A DNA stretch of 64,000 bases from UBA7374 sp049890275 (GTDB taxonomy: Bacteria > Verrucomicrobiota > Verrucomicrobiia > Opitutales > Coraliomargaritaceae), in the NCBI GenBank assembly GCA_049890275.1, contig JBMHBT010000001.1, positions 62,001 through 126,000 on the forward strand, written 5' to 3'. The first letter of the stretch is position 1; the number at the start of each line of letters is the position of its first letter. Below are positions 7,839 to 18,287 of this stretch, in pieces. Both the position numbers and the translations under genes were made by a program. Below the pieces are notes generated by a model. It ran no database searches and was not told where the DNA came from. It worked only from the letters and a program-made list of their open reading frames with translations.

Positions 7839-8740
7839 ATGGGCCGCGAAGGGAAGTAGATGCGACGGTAGAACACCTGGCTGTACTGCAGAATGACTTC
7901 ATCCAGCGTATTGCCAGTAGCCTCTAGGTTCTGCAGAATCGTAGCACCCTCGTCCGATAGTACGGTCAGGCGAATATCCGCATAAGCCAGAGGCTTCTGA
8001 TAACGCGGATCTGACGCGGCGACCGCACCGGAACCGACAGTCGAGCTCTCTCCACCAAAGATCGTATTTCCTTCAACCAAAGTGGATGTACCCGGATCCC
8101 CGTCATCCTCGACAAAGAATTTGATCTCAAAACTGGCAATATTACTAACTAAATAATCATCGGCATTGATCGTCGTCGAGGTGTCCGGGCCGGCGCCTTC
8201 TCCACTGGTACCACCCGTCCAAGTACCCCAGTCCAATGTCTCCTGATTTTCTCTGCCCATCAAGTCATTGAAGGTCGTCTCCGCATTGATAATTTTACGA
8301 TAAAGCACGAAGAGGCGATCATCTCCCGCCTCTTCCCCCGTAACAGGGTCCGCGAAACGAAGCAGGTAACCAATTCCACAGATATCCCCCGGACCTTCAG
8401 GACGATCCAAAGCGGGAGAGAATAGACGCAGTGAGACGGTATTGGTTGTCCCGCCAACCGCGGCGAGTTCCTGATTTTCAGCATTCAGCCATTGCATACC
8501 GTTATTCCGAAATACCGCTGTTTCCAGATCCTGGGTGATCAGCTCCATGGCGACACGAGCGCTGGCCAGAGCAGAAAGACGCCCGGAAGAACGTGTCCAA
8601 ACATTGAGTACTTGACTGGTAATCTGGATTACCAGACCAACCAGAACAACCATGATGGCAGTCGCCACCATAATCTCAATCAAAGTAAACGCGCGTTTGA
8701 CGCGGCGGCGGGTTCCGGCAAAAATCGTAGACTTTTTCAT
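7835..8740 (-). CDS. Pseudopilin, GspJ/PilW-like
   Basis: A 301-residue class III signal protein: positively charged leader RRRVKRA, then the mature start FTLIEIMVATAIM with Glu at +5, followed by a hydrophobic helix of about 20 residues. The residue before the cut is Ala instead of the usual Gly. The following ALASARVAMELITQDLETA stretch, where pairs of helix turns precede a large beta domain, is typical of GspJ/PilW minor pseudopilins, which cap the pseudopilus tip. It is the last gene of five pseudopilin genes on this strand (11334 to 7835), with 9 bases between it and the upstream gene. No ATPase, secretin or prepilin peptidase gene is nearby, so they must be elsewhere if the system works. 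Confidence 0.85.
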   Translation of the reverse strand: MKKSTIFAGTRRRVKRAFTLIEIMVATAIMVVLVGLVIQITSQVLNVWTRSSGRLSALASARVAMELITQDLETAVFRNNGMQWLNAENQELAAVGGTTNTVSLRLFSPALDRPEGPGDICGIGYLLRFADPVTGEEAGDDRLFVLYRKIINAETTFNDLMGRENQETLDWGTWTGGTSGEGAGPDTSTTINADDYLVSNIASFEIKFFVEDDGDPGTSTLVEGNTIFGGESSTVGSGAVAASDPRYQKPLAYADIRLTVLSDEGATILQNLEATGNTLDEVILQYSQVFYRRIYFPSRPI

Positions 8741-8749
8741 AGGATCTCT

Positions 8750-9439
8750 CTAGCGCACAACAGCTAGGTTATATGTGAATATGGGATCGTTTTCAGCGAG
8801 GTCGGCAGCTACGACAACCGTCATAGCTCCACCCTGTATAACCGCTTGATCCGCTTCTAAACGAAAAATGCGAGCCTCCATTGCAAAATAGCCCTCTGGA
8901 TAGGCGGCCAAACTCTTACTTAAAGAGTAACGGGGATAACTGCCTTCTCCATTATCACTGGTATGCTCTGCTGGGATTACCGATGAAGGTGTTAAGACAA
9001 TGCGGTAAATGGGACCGGCGGCATCTCTAAAGCGTTCTTCGTCAACGAGACCAGTCGCTTCAACATTCCCGCTCTCCGATGCATCAAACCCGATCTCCAG
9101 ATTGACGACCGGGGGAGCATCCACATCCGTTGTTTCTTCGTAGTAACGGTAGATAAAGACCGTCGCAAAACCGTCGTCGGCAACTGCATTAAAAATTGAG
9201 TTAAAGTTGGAGCCGGTCGAAATATCGGATGAAGAGTGCAAAAATGCATTCAGCGTGTTGACCAAAGATGCAATTTCGTCAGTCGTCTCGACTTCTTCAA
9301 TCGATTTAAGGGAAGGTCCCAATAGGCCAATCAAAGCCAACACGGAAACAAGGAAAATACCCAATGCGAGTACGACCTCGATCAAACTGAAACCGGAACG
9401 CCGGGGGACTTGCTGGGGGCTTGCTGCTTTCATAAACAT
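8750..9439 (-). CDS. Pseudopilin, GspI/PilV-like
   Basis: 229 residues. The leader ends RRSG and the mature protein starts FSLIEVVLALGIFLVSV, a full prepilin peptidase site with Gly before the cut and Glu at +5. The short helix followed by a LGPSLKSIEEVETTDEIAS region fits minor pseudopilins of the I/PilV type. It is placed between H-like and J-like genes as in classical gsp operons, which supports that assignment more than the sequence alone. Its start overlaps the upstream stop by one base (9439), so translational coupling is likely. Confidence 0.8.
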   Translation of the reverse strand: MFMKAASPQQVPRRSGFSLIEVVLALGIFLVSVLALIGLLGPSLKSIEEVETTDEIASLVNTLNAFLHSSSDISTGSNFNSIFNAVADDGFATVFIYRYYEETTDVDAPPVVNLEIGFDASESGNVEATGLVDEERFRDAAGPIYRIVLTPSSVIPAEHTSDNGEGSYPRYSLSKSLAAYPEGYFAMEARIFRLEADQAVIQGGAMTVVVAADLAENDPIFTYNLAVVR

Positions 9440-10095
9440 TATTTCAGTGCCTCTTCTGGGTTGTTAATCGGAGTAGTCGTACCGGCGCGACGGAAGATTA
9501 AGCCCGTAACCGTATACTCCTGATCATCATTAATCACGATGTCGAGTTCACCTCCGCTAGGCTGTAAACTTCCGGCACGAATGATTAAACGAGTGTTGGT
9601 GAAATTAACCGGTCCGGTAGACATATTACCGTTACTGGAAAATTCGTAGTAAGAAAATTCTTCTCCCGAACCGGCCGCTCTGGAAACCGATCGTGGATAC
9701 TCTAGGCGAAAGCCCGTCTGCGCGTCGCTCAAATCGGCATCAAAATAAATACCGCTGGGCAAGTAAGTTCCCTGAGTCGCTGCGATCCACTGGTTTGGAT
9801 TCTCCTTGTCTTCATAGACAATACCAAAGAAACGCCGGTATTTCTCGTCATCTCGGTCAGTACCTTTATCCGTGTATACAATCAGCCGAGTACGAGTGTT
9901 TTTCAGGATTGCCTGACCGCGTGCTCCACTGGCGATGCCGGAAACGATTCGTTTGGCATTGTCCAGTGCCGCACCGGATCCGCCCTTACCGGCAACAAAA
10001 AGGATCGAGGAAGCCAGCACGATCAAAGCGATCACAGCCAGTAGTTCAATCAGGGTGAATCCACCCCGACGCATATGAGTTGTGCGATTGGTCAT
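9439..10095 (-). CDS. Pseudopilin, GspH-like
   Basis: 218 residues from ATG 10095. The leader MTNRTTHMRRGG precedes FTLIELLAVIALIVLAS, then AKRIVSGIASGARGQAIL and TRTRLIVYT, where the helix-to-strand pattern (xxxARxxAI...R..V.V.) is that of GspH/FimT proteins. A reading from 10209 would add 38 residues that overlap the upstream gene and push the cleavage site deep into the protein, so I reject it. The chosen ATG lies one base beyond the upstream stop. FimT/GspH proteins are thought to help start pseudopilus assembly. Confidence 0.82.
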   Translation of the reverse strand: MTNRTTHMRRGGFTLIELLAVIALIVLASSILFVAGKGGSGAALDNAKRIVSGIASGARGQAILKNTRTRLIVYTDKGTDRDDEKYRRFFGIVYEDKENPNQWIAATQGTYLPSGIYFDADLSDAQTGFRLEYPRSVSRAAGSGEEFSYYEFSSNGNMSTGPVNFTNTRLIIRAGSLQPSGGELDIVINDDQEYTVTGLIFRRAGTTTPINNPEEALK

Positions 10096-10096
10096 A

Positions 10097-10681
10097 CTAT
10101 TCGTCCCAAAGTTGGTAAGAAAGTCCACCGAGGCCGTCTTCTTCAACATATGCGGTAATGGATAATCGAACGCTCTGCGTAGCAATGTCCGGCTGGACAA
10201 AGCCATCACCGTCGCCGTCTACAGCAAGGAATATCTCACGGTTATTGAAGCGGTCAGCCACTTCATCTTCACTGTATAAACCAGTAGAAGGATCGTTATA
10301 AAATTCGCTCTCATTAAAAGAGTAGAAACTGATCCGGCGGCGGTTGCGGCCCTCCCATCCGGCAGAAGAAGTCGATTCATTCGATTCTGAAGATTTAGCC
10401 GCTTTGCCACTCAGGGTTTCAACAAATAGAAACTCAGGATCATTGATCCGCAAATCACCTGTGTCCGTAGCACTGTCCAAAAACGGATAGAACTTATACT
10501 CGCTCTTGTAGAGCTCGATGGCGCTGATGTAATTCGACAATTGTGCTTTGGAAGCTGCAATATTGGCCTGTTTGCGCACAGCAGCAACTGCGGGAATCAG
10601 GATACCGGCAAGGATACCGATAATCGCGATGACCATCAAAAGTTCGATCAAAGTAAACGCATTTCTGTTCTTTTTATTCAT
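10097..10681 (-). CDS. Pseudopilin, GspG-like (second copy)
   Basis: 194 residues: leader MNKKNRNA, then FTLIELLMVIAIIGILAGI and an A-x-x-K-rich helix (QLSNYISAIELYKSEYKFYP) characteristic of major pseudopilins of the G type. The body contains an unusual insertion of Ser/Asn-rich sequence and a DGDGDGFVQPD segment that could bind calcium, as GspG does. As in the J-like protein the residue before the cut is Ala. Its start shares one base with the upstream GspG-like stop (10681). Confidence 0.82.
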   Translation of the reverse strand: MNKKNRNAFTLIELLMVIAIIGILAGILIPAVAAVRKQANIAASKAQLSNYISAIELYKSEYKFYPFLDSATDTGDLRINDPEFLFVETLSGKAAKSSESNESTSSAGWEGRNRRRISFYSFNESEFYNDPSTGLYSEDEVADRFNNREIFLAVDGDGDGFVQPDIATQSVRLSITAYVEEDGLGGLSYQLWDE

Positions 10682-11334
10682 TATTCGCCTGGGTAAATGT
10701 TATCTAAATTATCATCCGATTGACGGTTTTCCCGTGTAATCACACCGTCGGCTCCAACTGCAGTGTGCAAACCATCCGGTCCTTTTGAGTAGAGTACAAA
10801 ACCAAAGTTTTCCCAGCTATCCGTGTCTTTATACTTGTAGACGTAGGGCTCTCCCCACGGATCCATAAAAACAAGACCGTCTGGCCGAGCGGTATTCTCT
10901 GTCGGCAAATCCCGATCCGGATTGTCCACAGAAGAAACCAAAAACTGTGCCGTATCGATAAAAGATTTAGGGCCATCACTGGGAACATCTGTAATGTCCT
11001 CGAAGTCAGTGTCTGCACCGGAACGTTCAAACTCTTTCCAGCCCAACAATGCTTTTAACAAAGTTTCCTCTGCTACTTCTCCGCCCTGCGTCCATGGGTA
11101 GTCTCCCTTGCGCAACTTAAATTGCTCAATAGACTGTGCAAGAACCGCAAGTTCCGATTTAGCGCGGGCACGATTTTGTGCCCCGCGAATACCATTGGAA
11201 ACACCAAAGGTGATACTGGCTAAAATACCAATAACAGCGATAACGAGTAGAATCTCAATTAGAGTAAAGCCACGGCGAGAACGGCGGGAATTACGAACTG
11301 GAATATGGGGCTGACGAAACATGTTGGAGAGCAA
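10681..11334 (-). CDS. Pseudopilin, GspG-like, first gene of the cassette
   Basis: 217 residues (213 if the second Met at 11322 is used). After the leader ending SRRSRRG the protein starts FTLIEILLVIAVIGILASI. The late MDPWGEPYVYKYK and LYSKGPDG stretches match the calcium-loop region of GspG, where a proline-tryptophan turn precedes a Gly-x-Asp-Gly turn, so it is the best major-pseudopilin candidate. It leads a five-gene run whose order G-G-H-I-J copies type II secretion operons without gspK. Verrucomicrobiota are known for stand-alone pseudopilin cassettes (Verru_Chthon cassettes), but the long cassette A protein is absent here. Confidence 0.86.
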   Translation of the reverse strand: MLSNMFRQPHIPVRNSRRSRRGFTLIEILLVIAVIGILASITFGVSNGIRGAQNRARAKSELAVLAQSIEQFKLRKGDYPWTQGGEVAEETLLKALLGWKEFERSGADTDFEDITDVPSDGPKSFIDTAQFLVSSVDNPDRDLPTENTARPDGLVFMDPWGEPYVYKYKDTDSWENFGFVLYSKGPDGLHTAVGADGVITRENRQSDDNLDNIYPGE

Positions 11335-11382
11335 AGAAAGAAAGGCTTACGCCAATATTGGTGCATAAAATTGCAATCATCT

Positions 11383-11411
11383 AACATTGGAGTAAAACGA
11401 TATAAAGTCAA
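11383..11411 (-). promoter_or_regulatory. Possible promoter of the pseudopilin cassette
   Basis: On the minus strand TTGACT (11411-11406) is followed after 17 bases by AATGTT (11388-11383), about 50 bases before the first pseudopilin start. The -35 box is five of six; the -10 box is only three of six. Placement between trhO and the cassette is sensible. Confidence 0.3.
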
Positions 11412-11443
11412 CGTCTTAGCAGAGGTAGCCGCGATGCGAAAGA

Positions 11444-12271
11444 CTAATCTTTCTTGAAAATAGCACCGCTACGACGACGTTCTTCGATCAGAGGGCGCTC
11501 GGCCTCAGTCATCGGCTCAGGGTCACTCGTGTATTGATCAATTTTCCAGGGGGCTGGCTGCAGGTCGTGATCCACCGCCACGCGGTAGTCAAAGACAAAA
11601 CAATCGCCCTCCCAGAGACTCTTCTCTTTGGGCATCAACTCGAGATAGCGAAGAATTCCGCCCTTGAGATGATAAACATTTTTAAAACCTTTACTCTTTA
11701 AGTAGGCGGTAGAGCGTTCGCAACGGATACCACCGGTACAATACATGGCAATCTTCTGCTCCTCTCGTCCCTTTAGCTGCTGGTCGACGAAACGTGCAAA
11801 ACTCGCGAAATCCTCGGTATCCGGATTGGTTGCACCTTGGAAGCGTCCGACATGCACTTCGTAGTCATTGCGTGTATCAATGGTCAGTACATCCGGATCG
11901 GTAATCAATTCGTTCCACTCATCCGGCTCGAGATAAGTACCCACTGCTTCGCGCGGATCTGCTCCCAGTTGACGGAAAGTGACTATTTCCGGCTTTCGCT
12001 TGACCTTGAACTTAGGAAACGGGCAGAAGTCGGCATACGAATACTTCACTTCCAGCGCCGCAAAGCGTGGATCTTCCCGAAGTAAGGCGATTGTTGCATC
12101 CACTGCCTCGTGGCTACCGGAACAAGTGGAGTTGATCCCCTCAGGCGCTAGAATAATGCTGCCGCGAAGCCCCACCTTCAAACCGTGATCCACCAGTCGA
12201 TCCGCCCATTCATCCCGATCCGGCAATTCCACAAAGTGATAGAAAGCAGCTATTTTCCAATCATCCGACAT
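11444..12271 (-). CDS. trhO: tRNA uridine-34 hydroxylase TrhO (rhodanese family)
   Basis: 275 residues from ATG 12271 (MSDDWKIAAFYHF). TrhO (formerly YceA) hydroxylates U34 in tRNAs on the way to 5-methoxy/5-carboxymethoxy-uridine. Visible signs: the N-terminal acylphosphatase-like part with GLRGSIILAPEGIN, the WNELITDPDVLTIDTRNDYE rhodanese entry split by a short loop, and the active-site loop YCTGGIRCE with two Cys, followed by KGFKNVYHLKGGI. The ORF is open up to 12448 but the extra 59 residues have no family counterpart. It diverges from the DEAD helicase gene 215 bases away, and so both promoters lie in 12272-12486. Confidence 0.9.
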   Translation of the reverse strand: MSDDWKIAAFYHFVELPDRDEWADRLVDHGLKVGLRGSIILAPEGINSTCSGSHEAVDATIALLREDPRFAALEVKYSYADFCPFPKFKVKRKPEIVTFRQLGADPREAVGTYLEPDEWNELITDPDVLTIDTRNDYEVHVGRFQGATNPDTEDFASFARFVDQQLKGREEQKIAMYCTGGIRCERSTAYLKSKGFKNVYHLKGGILRYLELMPKEKSLWEGDCFVFDYRVAVDHDLQPAPWKIDQYTSDPEPMTEAERPLIEERRRSGAIFKKD

Positions 12272-12486
12272 ATCCGACAATGAAAATAGATCCACCGCTC
12301 TGCGGGAAGTTTTTTTTCCAAAATCAGAGAACAGAACTTCGGCAAAGAATGGTATTGTTGGTATAAGTAAAGTGCTTAAGCCTTGTGCATTGCCTGCAGA
12401 CCTGTCAAAGCCCGCACAATGAAGCGCGCTCATCGGATAGAGCATCAATACCCGTACAGCGATCTGCTACGATCCGATTTACTAAC

Positions 12487-13937
12487 ATGGAAACGACATT
12501 CGAAGAACTTGGGCTACGCCCTGAACTGCTCAACAGCATACACGAACTAGGCTTTGAATCGCCCTCACCCGTTCAGGCCAAAACCATACCCGTGGCACTT
12601 TCCGGTCGTGATATTGTGGGGATTTCCCAGACCGGCTCGGGCAAAACCGCCGCATTTACCCTGCCGGCCCTGCAAGCGATCGACCTGGACTCCCATACGC
12701 CGCAGGTTTTAGTACTGTGCCCCACGCGCGAACTGGCTGTTCAAGTATGCGAGGAAGTACACCGACTCTCCAATAAACTCAAAGGGGTCAGCGCTATACC
12801 TGTTTACGGGGGCGCTCCGATTGACCGGCAAATACGCGCCATGAAAAAAGGTGTTCAAATTATTATCGGTACACCCGGGCGTGTGATCGACCATTTGAAA
12901 CGCCGTACCCTACGAACTGAAAATATTCGTATGTGTATCCTCGACGAGGCGGACCGGATGCTCGACATGGGCTTCCGGACTGACATGGAGACCATCCTCG
13001 ATGCGATTCCCCGAGAGAGACAAACTCTCTTTTTCTCCGCCACAATGAACAAAGGTGTAACCGGATTGATCCGCGCCTTTAGCAATCAGGCCGAATACAT
13101 TGAGATTGAGGGAAAATCGATCACGGTAGATACAATTGAGCAGGTCTACTACGAGGTACGCAATCGCTCAAAAGTCGAAGTCATGAGCCGGCTTCTGGAT
13201 ATTGCTCCGGCGCAACGCGGCATCGTCTTTTGCAACACGAAAAAGGCGGTCGATGAATGCTGTGAAGCTTTGATCGCACGAGGCTATCCCGCCGATCGTA
13301 TTCACGGAGACATCACTCAAGCGGTGCGCGAAAAAGTGCTACGACGCTTCCGGGAAGGGAGTGTCGAGATATTAGTTGCCACAGATGTCGCCGCCCGCGG
13401 ACTGGACATCGAGGATATCGATCTCGTCTTTAACTACGACCTACCCTACGACCCGGAAGACTACGTACACCGCATCGGACGTACCGGCCGGGCCGGACGC
13501 TCAGGCCGGTCGGTAACCTTCTGCTACGGGCGGGACATCTACCGTCTGGAGGCCATCGAGCGATACACCCGCCAACCTGTGCGCCGAATGAAAATACCCA
13601 GTCAGGAGGAAGTAGAAGGCAGCCGAGCAGACAAGGTCTTCAACCAGTTGCGCGACCATCTGGAACGTGGCCAGTATCGGCGTTTCGATCCCCAGATTGA
13701 TCGTTTGCTGGACACAGGTCATACTCCGACAGATATAGCTAGTGCCTTGTTTGATCTTTTGCAGGGAGAAGAGGAACGCGGACGAGAGACAATTGCCGAG
13801 GATAGCGAGCCATTTGAGGAAAGACCCAAACGGAAAAAACCGTACAAGAAAGACTGCCGTGGCCGACCGGATTACCGGAAAAAGAAAAAGCCCGGCTACC
13901 CGAAAACAACTGGAAAGCGGCGCTTCAAACGCCCGAG

Positions 13938-13941
<4 letters not shown>
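12487..13941 (+). CDS. DEAD-box RNA helicase
   Basis: 484 residues from ATG 12487 (METTFEELGL); the frame is open from 12385 but the Q-motif FEELGL starts here. All helicase motifs are present: SQTGSGKTAAF (Walker A), PTRELAVQV, GTPGRVIDH, DEAD as ILDEADRMLDMG, SATM, the RecA2 part GIVFCNTKKAV, ATDVAARGLDI and HRIGRTGRAG. A basic C-terminal tail (from about residue 440, rich in KK/RK) probably binds RNA as in RhlE/CsdA/DbpA relatives. It is a candidate for ribosome assembly or cold-growth function; the exact type cannot be told. The stop interlocks with that of gltX (CTAA at 13938-13941). Confidence 0.95.
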
Positions 13942-15302
<1,361 letters not shown>

Positions 15303-15422
15303 AGCGTACATTGGTGAACACGACCTAGGGCAAAATCAAGCTGAACCGCGCATCCTCTTTTCTAATCCAAGAAATTTGTGCCCTTGCACAAACACCCCAC
15401 GAGAAGGCAATCTGTGGACCGG

Positions 15423-16100
15423 ATGTCCAAAACTCACAAACAAGCCAACTACCTTGCTGTCGTCGACTGGGGTCGAACCGAATATATCGATGCGCTGGAG
15501 AGACAAAAGGCGCTACTGGTTGACCGAATTGATGAACAGGCACCGGACACACTCCTTTTTACCGAGCACGAACCTATTTTCACACTTGGTATGCGGAAGG
15601 GTGCCGAACAGCACTTGGTTTGGACGGAAGAGCAACGCAAGATTGCCGGTGTCAACCTATACCAAAGTAACCGAGGTGGCGACATCACTTACCACGGCCC
15701 GGGTCAAATCGTCGCCTACCCCATTATCTCGCTGCGCGAACGAAAGGATCTGCATGCATACCTGCGCGATCTTGAAGAAGTGGTCATCCGTACTCTGGCA
15801 GGCTTTGGCCTTACAGCAGGTCGGCGAGCCGGCATGACAGGCATCTGGATGGAGACCCGAAAAATCTGTGCCCTCGGAGTTGCCGTAAAATCATGGGTGA
15901 CGTACCACGGGCTCGCTCTCAACGTCGACCCTGACCTGTCGCACTTCTCCGGTATTATACCCTGTGGCATTACTGAAGGCACGGTTACCTCAATGGCAGC
16001 TGAAATAAACCAGCCTATCCATACAAACGATGTAAAATCCCGATTAGCGATTGAATTTCAAGAGGTGTTCGGGAAAAATACCGAAACGAATGGAAACTGA
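15423..16100 (+). CDS. lipB: Octanoyl-[ACP]:protein octanoyltransferase LipB
   Basis: 225 residues from ATG 15423. LipB moves octanoate from ACP to lipoyl domains of pyruvate and 2-oxoglutarate dehydrogenases and GcvH. The active-site pieces are GGDITYHGPGQIVAYPI, the lysine in RKICALGVAV and the acyl-accepting cysteine in GIIPCGI. The frame is open from 15378, but the first 15 residues look like leader and no Shine-Dalgarno marks them. Its last 11 bases overlap lipA, so the two steps of endogenous lipoylation are translationally coupled. Confidence 0.95.
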   Translation: MSKTHKQANYLAVVDWGRTEYIDALERQKALLVDRIDEQAPDTLLFTEHEPIFTLGMRKGAEQHLVWTEEQRKIAGVNLYQSNRGGDITYHGPGQIVAYPIISLRERKDLHAYLRDLEEVVIRTLAGFGLTAGRRAGMTGIWMETRKICALGVAVKSWVTYHGLALNVDPDLSHFSGIIPCGITEGTVTSMAAEINQPIHTNDVKSRLAIEFQEVFGKNTETNGN

Positions 16101-17013
16101 TAAGCGCAAACCGGATTGGCTCCGTGCCAAGCTACCCACAAGCAAAGCCTACCGCGAGACGAAGGAGATCGTTGACGCCAACTCGTTGCACACCGTTTGT
16201 CAAAGTGCTCAATGTCCAAATATGGGAGAATGCTGGTCACGCGGCACAGCTACGGTGATGATACTCGGTAATGTTTGTACCCGCTCTTGTCGCTTTTGTG
16301 CCGTGCAGACGGGACGACCCGCAGAACTGGACCTGGGCGAACCCGCGCGTGTAGCCGAATCCATCGCGAAAATGAATCTGCAACACACTGTTGTTACTTC
16401 AGTCGCACGAGATGACCTGAAAGATGGCGGTGCATCTGTGTGGGCTGCAACCATTCGAGCCATCCACCACCGAGTCCCTGAATGTGCCGTGGAAGTGCTG
16501 ACTGCCGATTTTCGCGGACAACAGGAGTACCTTGATATTGTACTCGACGCCTGCCCCGACATTTTTAACCACAACCTAGAAACTGTGGAACGCCTACAGC
16601 GCCCCATTCGAAAGACCGCGCGCTATGATCGTTCGCTCTGGGTACTACGGCACGCAAAATCACGGGGTTTTATTACCAAGTCTGGTATCATGCTCGGCAT
16701 AGGCGAACGCAAAGAGGAAGTGGAACAAGTCCTACGAGACATGGCAGCAGAAGGTGTCGATATCCTAACTATTGGACAATACCTGCAGCCCTCCGGTGAT
16801 CACCAACCGATCGACCGCTGGGTAACTCCGGAAGAATTCGAGGAATGGAAGCAATTTGCACTGGAAATCGGCTTTGGCGTTTGTGAATCCGGCCCGATGA
16901 TACGGTCTTCTTACCATGCCGACGAACAATCGGACAAATTCGACGTGCGGGAACGGCGTAGACGAATGCAGGCGTCCCAAAAGTCCTCTCTGGTTGCAGA
17001 CCCTTCAGCTTAG
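16090..17013 (+). CDS. lipA: Lipoyl synthase LipA (radical SAM)
   Basis: 307 residues from ATG 16090 within the end of lipB. LipA inserts two sulfurs into protein-bound octanoyl chains. The auxiliary cluster ligands are the three Cys of TVCQSAQCPNMGECW, and the radical SAM cluster ligands are the CxxxCxxC of CTRSCRFCAV. Other family blocks: NVCTRSC, TSVARDDLKDGG, FNHNLETV, KSGIMLGIGE, TIGQYLQPS and the C-terminal RSSYHADEQ whose serine binds the sacrificed cluster. All key residues are present. The end overlaps pyrD by four bases in opposite direction (stop codons interlock). Confidence 0.97.
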   Translation: METDKRKPDWLRAKLPTSKAYRETKEIVDANSLHTVCQSAQCPNMGECWSRGTATVMILGNVCTRSCRFCAVQTGRPAELDLGEPARVAESIAKMNLQHTVVTSVARDDLKDGGASVWAATIRAIHHRVPECAVEVLTADFRGQQEYLDIVLDACPDIFNHNLETVERLQRPIRKTARYDRSLWVLRHAKSRGFITKSGIMLGIGERKEEVEQVLRDMAAEGVDILTIGQYLQPSGDHQPIDRWVTPEEFEEWKQFALEIGFGVCESGPMIRSSYHADEQSDKFDVRERRRRMQASQKSSLVADPSA

Positions 17014-18074
17014 ATCCAGTCCTCGCCTCGACTCTTCAGAGAACGGGCAAGTGAACGGACAAGAAATGGGCCTTTGTAGATCCAAGCTGTGTAAATTTGG
17101 ACTAGGGAAGCACCGGCATCGACCATGGCGCCAGCTGTCTCCGGCGAGTCGATGCCACCGACTCCAATGATCGGCAATTTGCCCTGCGTGGCTAAATGAA
17201 TGTACTTAACCACCTCACGAGAACGCCTGCCCAAAAAGGAACCTCCACTCAAACCACCCGCTTCATTTCCGGGAAAACGCTCGGGGCGAGCAATCGTTGT
17301 ATTCGTCGCAATGACGCCGCTGAACTCAACGTCCAGGAGCGTCTCCAGAACAGTGTCGATTTCCTTGAAATGGAGATCGGGGGCAATCTTCAGCAGCATA
17401 GGATGCGGCTCACGCCCCATTCGCTTGGCAAAACTACAATTTTCATCACGCAAAGCCGAAAGTAGTTCACTTAGGTACGCCTTTGATTGCAGGTCACGAA
17501 GGCCAGCAGTATTGGGACTACTGATGTTGACCGTAAAATAATCGGCCTGATCGGCCAATGCGCGAAAACAGGACAAATAATCATTGGCTGCCTCTTCCAA
17601 AGGAGTTTCCTTCGCTTTCCCGATATTAATGCCGACCGGCATACGCCGTTTTCCCTTCGGATACTCAATCGACAAACGCTGTGCCATCGACTCCGCACCA
17701 TAGTTGTTAAATCCCATGCGATTGACGATCGATTCTGATTCCGGATAGCGAAAAAGTCTCGGCTGTGGATTACCTGGTTGACCCTGCGGAGTCACAGTGC
17801 CGACCTCCGCATGGCCAAAACCAAGCGCTTCCACCGCTCGACAAAACTCTGCGTTCTTATCCATACCTGCCGCTAGACCGACACGATTGGGAAATTCCAG
17901 CCCAAAGAGCTTTACCGGACGATCCTCACAAAACTGGCTATATGCACGGAGTAAGGGGCACAATCCGGGTGCTTTCGGCATCGCGCGTAACACCTTAGCT
18001 CCCATATCATGGGCCTGCTCTGGCTCCATTCGGAAAAGAAGCGGTCGGACTAGATTCTCGTAAACAACTCCCAT
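17010..18074 (-). CDS. pyrD: Dihydroorotate dehydrogenase (quinone), class 2
   Basis: 354 residues from ATG 18074 (MGVVYENLVRPLLF). PyrD oxidises dihydroorotate to orotate in pyrimidine synthesis. The N-terminal helical part (about 1-45, with FRMEPEQAHD) is the membrane/quinone-docking extension that defines class 2. Then come NRVGLAAGMDKNAE, GTVTPQGQPGNPQPR, NRMGFNN, NISSPNT with the catalytic serine in this segment, and GVGGI for FMN phosphate. The frame runs to 18119, but the added 15 residues lack family support. The upstream 213 bases hold its promoter and that of the divergent acidic protein, plus a perfect palindrome at 18123-18134. Confidence 0.95.
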   Translation of the reverse strand: MGVVYENLVRPLLFRMEPEQAHDMGAKVLRAMPKAPGLCPLLRAYSQFCEDRPVKLFGLEFPNRVGLAAGMDKNAEFCRAVEALGFGHAEVGTVTPQGQPGNPQPRLFRYPESESIVNRMGFNNYGAESMAQRLSIEYPKGKRRMPVGINIGKAKETPLEEAANDYLSCFRALADQADYFTVNISSPNTAGLRDLQSKAYLSELLSALRDENCSFAKRMGREPHPMLLKIAPDLHFKEIDTVLETLLDVEFSGVIATNTTIARPERFPGNEAGGLSGGSFLGRRSREVVKYIHLATQGKLPIIGVGGIDSPETAGAMVDAGASLVQIYTAWIYKGPFLVRSLARSLKSRGEDWI

Positions 18075-18122
18075 AGTAGCAACGTGGAGAAAATTTGATT
18101 CAAACGGCAACTTAAGCATCTC

Positions 18123-18134
18123 GTTTCCGGAAAC
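18123..18134. repeat. 12-base perfect palindrome upstream of pyrD
   Basis: GTTTCCGGAAAC reads the same on both strands and lies 49 bases before the pyrD ATG in the divergent intergenic space. It could be an operator half-site pair or chance; one copy seen in this position. Confidence 0.3.
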
Positions 18135-18287
18135 AAGTAAAATGCCAAAGCGAATTTTTTCTATAAAACCGCTTTACAATTAAAAGCAGGTGATTTTAGC
18201 CATGTAGTGAAAGTATTTTATTGAGCAGCATTTTTTTACAGAAACCAGTTGTGCTAGCTGCTCTGGCACACTTGAAACTTACGATAC

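Noticed and set aside
10096..10209. Longer start of the GspH-like gene
   Set aside because: It would overlap the upstream gene by over 100 bases and place the prepilin cleavage site about 50 residues in.
7835..11334. Complete type II secretion or type IV pilus operon
   Set aside because: No secretin, ATPase, platform or peptidase gene is present, only pseudopilins.
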